From: PoT sp049331405
Lineage (GTDB): Bacteria; Planctomycetota; Planctomycetia; Isosphaerales; Isosphaeraceae
DNA length: 64,000 nt
Assembly (NCBI RefSeq): GCF_049331405.1
Contig: NZ_CP186274.1
Location: forward strand, 8,866,001-8,930,000
Direction: 5' to 3'
The translations under genes were made by a program, and so were the position numbers. Shown piece by piece: positions 58,503-64,000 of the stretch. The notes below the pieces were generated by a model. It worked only from the letters and a program-made list of their open reading frames with translations, was not told the DNA's origin and made no database searches. The first letter of the stretch is position 1; every line of letters begins with the position of its first letter.

Positions 58503-61500
58503 TCACTCCACCGTGAGGAATTCGTTCGTGTTGAACAGCACCCGCGCCAAGGCCCGATAGCCGAAGGCCGAGACGACCGCACGTGCCGAGTCGCGCTCGG
58601 TCGGCCTCGGCTCGCGCTGGAGGGCGAGTTGCCAGGCCCGGTCGATGCGGCTGTCGAGGATCTTGGCGTCGTCGTCGGGGCCGGGGATCTCGCCGTGCAG
58701 GCGATCCCCCAGGGCCTCGGCCGCGCGGAGGACGAAGCCGTTGTTCCAGAGCGTGAGGGCCTGGAGTGGGGTCGTGGTCATCGAGCGTCGCGGGGTCGTC
58801 GCGGCGGGGTCGGGGCAGTCGAACGTGTCGAGGAGCCCCTGGTTCGCCCCCCGGGGCTGGAACCGATAGACGCTCCGGCGATGGAAGGGGGAGCCGACGG
58901 GGTCGAACGGATCGAAATAGGTCGTCCCGTTGTTGTAGTCCTCGCGATAGTCGGAGAAGCCCTTGCCGCCGAGTTCGCGATTGAGCAGGCCGGAGACCTC
59001 GAGGATGCCGTCGCGGACGGCCTCGCCTTCGAGCCTCCTCGGGGTCTTGCGCCAGAGGAGCCGGTTGTCGGCGTCGACGGCCAGGGCTTTCGGGTTCGAC
59101 TTCGCCGCTTGCCGGTAGGCGGCCGAGGTCATGATGAGCCGGTGCATCGCCTTGACCCGATAGCCGGAGTCGGCGAACTCGGCCGAGAGCCAGTCGAGCA
59201 GCTCGGGATGGCTCGGCCGGCCGCCGTTGAAGCCGAAGTCGTTGGGCGTCTCGACGATCCCGGTTCCGAAGTGGTAGTGCCAGATCCGGTTCACCATCAC
59301 GCGGGTGAACAGGGGGTTCGTCGCGTGGGTGAGCCACTCCGCGAGCTTCTTGCGTCGCTCGGCGTCGGGAGCCTCGGGGGGGAGCCCAAAGTCGGCGATC
59401 TTGCCGATCAGGGCCGAGCAGCCGCCGGGGGCAATGACCTCTGATGGGTCGGTGACCTGGCCCCGGACGAGCAGTCGCGTCACGGGCGCCTGGCCCGAGA
59501 GCGAGACGTACGCCTTGTAGCTGGCCTTCGCGGCGTGCTCGTCGCGCTCGGCGGCGAGCTTCTTGCGCTGCTCCTCGAGGGCTTCGCGACGGCTCCTGGC
59601 CTCGGGGGAGAGACGCGCAACCACCTCCTTATCCGGGATGATCGCGCCGGAGGTGGCGGCGGCTGCGGCGACCTCGTCGGCACTCAAGGCACGGTCGAAG
59701 AGCCGGGCCTGGACGATCGTCCCGGCGAACATCCGGTTCCCGCCCGCCGGCTGGTGACGGCAGCCGAAGAGGAGGACGGACTGGGCCGAGCCGAACGCGG
59801 CGGGCCCGGTGCTGCGGTAGGAGCGGCCGTAGGGCTGGCCGTCGCGATAGGCGGCGATGGTGCCGTCGGGCTCGTAGGCGAGGGCGACCATCACCGTCTC
59901 GGTATTCGGGCTCATCTCGGCCGGGCCGTGGAAGGAGCCGGTGCGGCGGAAGTTCTCGCTGCCGGCCATCCAGCGCCCCGGCTCCAGCTCGCCGAAGACG
60001 ATGGCGTCGAACGTCGCGGTGGCCTGGTCGAAGAGGCTGATCACGCCGCCGCCGCGCTGGTCGAGGTCGGCGACTTTGACCCAGGCCATGAGGGTCTTCT
60101 GCTTGAGGTCGCGGCCGATGGCCTTGCTCTGGGCCATCGCCTCCTTGCCGTCGAGCACGAGGCCCTCGGGCGTGAACCTGGCGCCGCCGGTTGCCTCCAG
60201 ATCGAGGTTCCCGACCACGTCCTTGGGCCCCCGGCGGAAATCCCAGGCGGCGACGGGCGAGGGGGGAACCGAGTCGGGGATCGACGCACCGAAGCGCTCG
60301 GCGAGGACCACCCGACGGGCCGGGCTATCGATCTCCGCGATCTTCGCGGCTACGTCGTTGACCTCGGACGACAGCTTCTCAACCCTGGCCGTCTCGACCT
60401 CGTCGCGGAAGTCGCGCTCGCCTTGCTCGACGCCCCCGAGGGCCGACGCGATCCGGTAAAAATCCTTTTGCGCGATCGGGTCGAACTTATGATCATGACA
60501 GCGGGCGCAGTTGACGGTCAGGCCGAGGAAGGTCTGGCCGAAGGTGCCGACGATGTCCTCGAGCTCGTCCTGCCGGGCGATGGCCCGCATCATGTCGTTG
60601 CCGAGGGTCGTGTTGTGGACCCCCGCCACGAGGAAGCCGGTGGCCTTGGCGGCGTCGGGGTCGCCAACTTTGAGGACGTCGCCGGCCACCTGCATCCGGC
60701 AGAAGTCGTCGTAGGGGAGGTCGGCGTTGAAGGCCCGGATGAGCCAGTCGCGATAGTGCCAGGCGTTCTGCCGGGGCATGTTGCGCTCGAAGCCGTCGCT
60801 CTCGCCGAACCGGGCCACGTCCAGCCAGTGCCTCGCCCAACGCTCGCCATAATGGGGCGAGGCGAGCAGGCGGTCGACGAGCCTTTCATAAGCAAGCGGG
60901 TCGGTGTCTTTGACGAAGGCCTCGACCTCCTCGGGAGTCGGCAGCAGGCCGATGAGGTCGAGCGTCGCGCGTCGGATCAGGGTCCTGCGGTCGGCCTCGG
61001 GGGAGGGCGTGAGCCCCTTCTCCTTCAGCTTCGCCGCGACGAAGGCGTCGATCCCGGTACGGCCCCAGGCGTTGTCGATGTTTTGAGGAAGCTTCGGCCG
61101 GTCGATCGGCTTGAGGGACCACCAGTCATACCCCGCGCGTTTGGCGGTGGTGATGCGGAAGGGGTCGATGGGGTCGGTCCCCCACGAGGCCCCCGAGGCA
61201 ATCCAGGCCTTGAGGATCTTCCTCTCGTCCTCGGCGAGCGGTTTCTTGGGGGGCATCTCCCCCTCGTCGACGCGGAGCCAGAGCTCGCTCTCGTCGACCT
61301 TCCCGGCCACGAGCGCCGGCCCGCTCTCGCCGCCTGCGAGCGTGGCCTTGTGCGAGGTGAGGTCGAGCCCCCCCTTCGGCTTCGGCCCGCTGTGGCAGTC
61401 GAGGCAACGCTCCGCCAGCAGCGGAGCGACCTCGCGGTCGAAGTCGACCGGGGCGCGTTGCCCCGAGCCCTCCCCCTCGAGGACGAACCCCAAGAGGAGG

Positions 61501-61523
61501 ATGATTGCAGCCCCATACCCCAT
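58503..61523 (-). CDS. PSCyt1-DUF1549-LamG-DUF1553 cytochrome protein
   Basis: 1006 residues from the ATG at 61523 (MGYGAAIILLLGFVLEGEGS, signal peptide); ATG 61556 is an alternative. Domain order: PSCyt1 with heme motif CLDCHSGPKPKGGLDL (about 40-130), DUF1549/PSCyt2 (about 160-370) with a second heme motif CARCHDHKFDPI, a LamG/concanavalin-like insert (about 430-620, AWDFRRGPKDVVGNLDLEA through VLLFGCRH), and DUF1553/PSD1 (about 710-990, HATNPLFTRVMVNRIWHYHFG to LFNTNEFL). The two covalent hemes suggest electron transfer coupled to an external substrate. It leads the operon with the DUF1501 gene. Confidence 0.95.
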   Translation of the reverse strand: MGYGAAIILLLGFVLEGEGSGQRAPVDFDREVAPLLAERCLDCHSGPKPKGGLDLTSHKATLAGGESGPALVAGKVDESELWLRVDEGEMPPKKPLAEDERKILKAWIASGASWGTDPIDPFRITTAKRAGYDWWSLKPIDRPKLPQNIDNAWGRTGIDAFVAAKLKEKGLTPSPEADRRTLIRRATLDLIGLLPTPEEVEAFVKDTDPLAYERLVDRLLASPHYGERWARHWLDVARFGESDGFERNMPRQNAWHYRDWLIRAFNADLPYDDFCRMQVAGDVLKVGDPDAAKATGFLVAGVHNTTLGNDMMRAIARQDELEDIVGTFGQTFLGLTVNCARCHDHKFDPIAQKDFYRIASALGGVEQGERDFRDEVETARVEKLSSEVNDVAAKIAEIDSPARRVVLAERFGASIPDSVPPSPVAAWDFRRGPKDVVGNLDLEATGGARFTPEGLVLDGKEAMAQSKAIGRDLKQKTLMAWVKVADLDQRGGGVISLFDQATATFDAIVFGELEPGRWMAGSENFRRTGSFHGPAEMSPNTETVMVALAYEPDGTIAAYRDGQPYGRSYRSTGPAAFGSAQSVLLFGCRHQPAGGNRMFAGTIVQARLFDRALSADEVAAAAATSGAIIPDKEVVARLSPEARSRREALEEQRKKLAAERDEHAAKASYKAYVSLSGQAPVTRLLVRGQVTDPSEVIAPGGCSALIGKIADFGLPPEAPDAERRKKLAEWLTHATNPLFTRVMVNRIWHYHFGTGIVETPNDFGFNGGRPSHPELLDWLSAEFADSGYRVKAMHRLIMTSAAYRQAAKSNPKALAVDADNRLLWRKTPRRLEGEAVRDGILEVSGLLNRELGGKGFSDYREDYNNGTTYFDPFDPVGSPFHRRSVYRFQPRGANQGLLDTFDCPDPAATTPRRSMTTTPLQALTLWNNGFVLRAAEALGDRLHGEIPGPDDDAKILDSRIDRAWQLALQREPRPTERDSARAVVSAFGYRALARVLFNTNEFLTVE

Positions 61524-61856
61524 CGCTGGTCCCCCCGCGTCCAAGGCGGGTCGCACCGCAAGGCCCTCGCCATCGAATGTTGCGGATGCGACAGAGCTCG
61601 TCCCGAAGATCCCCGATTATCGAACGAACGCCTCGACGCGTCCACCCTTCTGGCCCGATCCCCGGGATCACTTCTCCGGGCTGATTCTCCCCAAGGCGAA
61701 TGTCCCACGCCACTTAAATTTATCGAAGAATTGTTAAATCGTCGCCAGTGCCTGCGGATTTGCCGATTGGCTCTCGAACCGACCTCGACCCTGGCTCCTC
61801 CGCCGAATATGGTTCCTGCAGTGGCTTGTTCACGTCAGGCGGCCGAGGGTGTTTCG
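61524..61856. other. Divergent promoter region
   Basis: 333 bases between the minus-strand cytochrome gene and the plus-strand zinc-ribbon gene. A small AT-rich stretch TAAATTTATCGAAGAATTGTT at about 61714-61734 may mark a promoter; no definite boxes were assigned. Confidence 0.35.
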
Positions 61857-62633
61857 ATGCTTAACCGTGGGGAGGCGTATGAGCGTGTGGCACCACCCCA
61901 GTGCTCGGAGTGCGAGGATACCCTCTTCAATCGCCGTGGCCGGGTTGGACTCTGGGATGGCAGCCTCTGGGTAGGCTACATCTACGAGGCGGCCTGTCTG
62001 AACTGCGGAGCCGTATTCAGGTCCAACTCCGACCCCAAGGTGGTGAAGGAGGAACCGTGGTCGATGACCTGGTATCGCTCGAAGACGTCGTCCCTCCCCG
62101 ATCCCGGGGCGGAATTCGACATCACGAACCTATCGCTCCGAGCCAGGCTCGCCGTCGCCCTGCGGATCTTCGCCACCTATTGCGACGAGCGTAGCTTGTC
62201 GCACCCCGACATCGACCGCTACCTAGATTATCTCTGGGAGTTCATCGGGCAATATGGAGGCAGCGGCAGCCCTTCATGCCGCTGGATCAAGGAGGAACCC
62301 TCTTTGATCCAGGCCGGCCTCGGATATTCCTACCAGGACGAGTTCGAAGCCGCATTGCGCGAGGCCGAAGTCTCGATCACGACATTCCGAAAGGTGCTCG
62401 TCTCCACGACCAAGGTGCTCTATTCCAGCCTCTACGGCGCAGCCGATGAAAAGAAATCGAGTCACTACATGCAGAAACTGGAATTGCATGTCGGCTCCAT
62501 GGGAGTACCGCTCGTCGATACCCGCATATTCAACGCCTCGCGCTGGTCCGACAACAACGGCTGGGGCAACGTCCCCTCGGGCGAAGAATTAGCCACCTGG
62601 CGAGGCTTATTTCTCAGGCACGACCCGAAATGA
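61857..62633 (+). CDS. Zinc-ribbon protein, unknown function
   Basis: 258 residues from an ATG preceded by GAGGG; the open frame extends far upstream only because it runs antisense to the cytochrome gene. The N-terminal 55 residues form a zinc ribbon, CSECEDTLF...CLNCGAVFR (two C-x-x-C pairs). The rest is helical with no recognised domain, including LSLRARLAVALRIFATYCDE, GSGSPSCRWIKEEPSLIQAG and a Trp-rich end. Its stop overlaps the next start by ATGA, so it is coupled to a membrane protein. Possibly an RNA- or protein-binding accessory. Confidence 0.7.
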   Translation: MLNRGEAYERVAPPQCSECEDTLFNRRGRVGLWDGSLWVGYIYEAACLNCGAVFRSNSDPKVVKEEPWSMTWYRSKTSSLPDPGAEFDITNLSLRARLAVALRIFATYCDERSLSHPDIDRYLDYLWEFIGQYGGSGSPSCRWIKEEPSLIQAGLGYSYQDEFEAALREAEVSITTFRKVLVSTTKVLYSSLYGAADEKKSSHYMQKLELHVGSMGVPLVDTRIFNASRWSDNNGWGNVPSGEELATWRGLFLRHDPK

Positions 62634-63154
62634 ACCACTCTAGCCAGCGACGATTCACATTCGGCATCCAGCATTTCATGATCGCGATTGCACTCTTTGC
62701 CGTATGTCTCAGCATCCTCATGTGGGTGATGAACTCTCGCCTGGGGTGGGGGATTTCCCAAGCGTTCGATCTCGCTGCTTACTTCCTCCCTCGTTGGAAG
62801 TGGGCATCGTATGCCACGACGCTCGTCGCGTTGATTGCCCTGATCTGCGATCGCCGAACCTGGCGGATCCGCTCCATGTTACTCTTTCTGCCCTACAGCA
62901 TCCCCATGGCGATTCTCCTCTTTGGAGAAGCCTTCGACCACAACCGAGGCTATTCCCGAACAGTTACGACCTGGTGTGCCTTCCTTCTCGAATGGTCCAC
63001 CTGGCTCCATCTACCCGTGGGATTATTCCTTATTGCAAATTTTCGCTCTCCATCATACTGGTTGATCATTGCATGTATTTTGGTAGGAGCAACCTGGCTC
63101 TCTCGAGGTGCGATAGTCTTGAGCTGGATGATGGTGACGGATATCTGGCTGTAA
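62630..63154 (+). CDS. Polytopic membrane protein, 174 aa
   Basis: 174 residues with about four to five membrane segments: FMIAIALFAVCLSILMWV (16-33), ATTLVALIALIC (62-74), MLLFLPYSIPMAILLFG (84-100), LHLPVGLFLIANF and WLIIACILVGATWL. The start RRFTFGIQHFMIAIALFAV resembles the short N-terminal motif of small planctomycete membrane proteins. It is translationally coupled to the zinc-ribbon gene upstream, suggesting the two act together at the membrane. No family is assigned. Confidence 0.65.
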   Translation: MNHSSQRRFTFGIQHFMIAIALFAVCLSILMWVMNSRLGWGISQAFDLAAYFLPRWKWASYATTLVALIALICDRRTWRIRSMLLFLPYSIPMAILLFGEAFDHNRGYSRTVTTWCAFLLEWSTWLHLPVGLFLIANFRSPSYWLIIACILVGATWLSRGAIVLSWMMVTDIWL

Positions 63155-63282
63155 TTCAGCTCAGGAACAATGATAAACTTGCAAATCAATCAACAAACAT
63201 CATATTCCAACTTCATGGGCTCTCTATCTCGGGGGCATAATGAATCCTCGAAGTCGCCATGCAGTCGTCCTCAGGAAGACCT

Positions 63283-63894
63283 TCATGGACCTTGTAGCGA
63301 TCCAATCCAACCCAGGACACTCACGGCGTTGCGGAATGACTTACTGATACCAGCACCATTGAGGGCAACCTTGATTTCCTGGGTGCCGAAGTCCCTCGTA
63401 TTGTCGGTGAGTAGTGCCCTCGCGGAGTCGGGATGTGAGGCCGAATGCTCGAGGATGGTGTGGAGGATGAAGTTGTCGGTCGGCTATGGGATGAGGATTT
63501 CCGAAATGGATTGACCCAGGACCTTATCCGACTCAGCGATGCGATCCAGCACGCCTGACGCTCTATCCACGAACCGGAAGAGACGATCCTGGATATCGTT
63601 GAGGAGGCGATCATTCGCGAGCCGACTTTCGGTGAAATTGGCGAGCAACTCTCGGGCATTCTTGGACGTCGCGTCGCGTTTCAGTTGGTTGATCTGCTTG
63701 TCGAGTTGATCCCGAAACCAGCCGCGACGCTTCTTCTCGTCCTCGAAGGCTGAGAACGACTCCATGAAGCAGCCTGACGGGATTGCCACCCGTACCGATT
63801 CGCTGACGGCGTCGAGGAGTTCGTAGCCCTTCTCCTCTCGGCCCATCGCCACGCTCATGAGGAAGTTGGTCTCTACGTAGATGATGACGCCCAT
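63283..63894 (-). pseudogene. PIN-domain toxin-like gene interrupted by an amber codon
   Basis: Read from the ATG at 63894 (GAGG upstream), MGVIIYVETNFLMSVAMGRE begins a PIN-like ribonuclease domain. The frame meets TAG at 63484-63486 after 136 codons (SISEILIP). The same frame then continues for 66 codons as PTDNFILHTILEHSASHPDS, ALLTDNTRDFGTQ and NGAGISKSFRNAV to a TGA at 63283. That is the typical C-terminal half of a PIN protein, with two of its active-site acids. One nonsense change, or readthrough, thus separates the halves. The first acid is Glu in place of the usual Asp (YVETN). The 63155-63282 gap holds nothing. Confidence 0.85.
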
Positions 63895-63895
63895 C

Positions 63896-64000
63896 TCAGA
63901 CCTCGAGGGGTTGCGTCGAGCCACCTTCGATTTTCTCGACGAACCCCGTACCTGCCAGACGGTCCAGCCCCGGCGGGCTTGCGGATTTCCAGTGATAGGC
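63896..64000 (-). CDS. 3' end of a gene upstream of the PIN gene (antitoxin candidate)
   Basis: The last 34 codons of a frame that enters from the window edge, ending ...VEKIEGGSTQPLEV then TGA. The stop is one base from the PIN gene's ATG, so the two are coupled. Position and spacing fit a toxin-antitoxin operon in which the antitoxin comes first; the visible residues are too few for a family call. Confidence 0.5.
   Translation of the reverse strand, partial: AYHWKSASPPGLDRLAGTGFVEKIEGGSTQPLEV

Noticed and set aside
59535..61856. Very long plus-strand open frame (over 770 codons) antisense to the PSCyt1/DUF1553 gene
   Set aside because: It mirrors the codon structure of the real gene, has Arg/Gly/Val-rich non-family sequence, and only its 3' end from 61857 is a real gene.

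Overview
The window reads as chromosomal DNA of a high-GC planctomycete, most likely of the Isosphaeraceae or a close relative. The basis is family content: three DUF1559 pseudopilin-like proteins with the GFTLIELLVVIAIIA start, two DUF1501 proteins, a PSCyt1/DUF1549/DUF1553 cytochrome protein, formylglycine sulfatases, an FG-GAP/UnbV (CRTAC1-like) protein, a PEP-CTERM protein and a CARDB protein with a LEPR-type N-terminus. No rRNA, tRNA or CRISPR array was seen.

Layout. 1-3.7 kb: two sulfatases (one cut by the window edge) and a CxxCH secreted protein. 3.7-6.6 kb: two small genes, a solitary copy of a dispersed repeat, and a complete IS3-family element (4696-5937) whose orfA and orfB are separated by an A9 run. 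6.6-13.8 kb: the most distinctive block, a tandem array of five intact DUF1559 paralogues plus one decayed copy. All have lost the prepilin cleavage motif that the solitary DUF1559 genes at 15.1, 37.0 and 48.9 kb keep. A near-perfect ECF-type promoter lies upstream of the array and an ankyrin-repeat gene follows it. 16.2-18.9 kb: an SDR lacking its catalytic Tyr and a DJ-1/PfpI protein, divergent from a GlxA/AraC regulator. 19-21.5 kb: an esterase-like hydrolase and an acyltransferase-3. 22.2-25.9 kb: a minus-strand block with a PEP-CTERM protein, a LarA/DUF2088 protein, a HAD phosphatase and a CPBP protease of the PEP-CTERM-associated type. 26.6-38 kb: DedA, CARDB surface protein, an alpha/beta-hydrolase pseudoenzyme, a zinc-ribbon protein, TPR-FG-GAP protein, DUF1559 plus lipoprotein, and a GntR regulator.

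39-47.2 kb is the housekeeping core: a YCII protein and an ECF42-type sigma factor (translationally coupled), a short UvrA paralogue, then hisS, a HisRS-like/HisZ-like gene and hisG, coupled by 4-bp overlaps and closed by a strong terminator. 48.9-53.2 kb is a DUF1559 - lipoprotein - lipoprotein - DUF4198/kelch operon. 53.3-61.5 kb has two DUF1501 genes, the second paired with a 1006-residue PSCyt1/DUF1549/DUF1553 protein. The right edge has a zinc-ribbon/membrane gene pair and a PIN-domain toxin-like gene broken by an in-frame amber codon, preceded by the 3' end of a possible antitoxin.

A family of about 46-bp double-hairpin repeats (with a further conserved stretch of roughly 25 bp) occurs at least nine times. 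It is mostly arranged as inverted pairs 300-460 bp across, at 21.8-22.1, 47.4-47.8 and 56.2-56.5 kb. Function calls come from reading motifs and family resemblance by eye; no database search was run.
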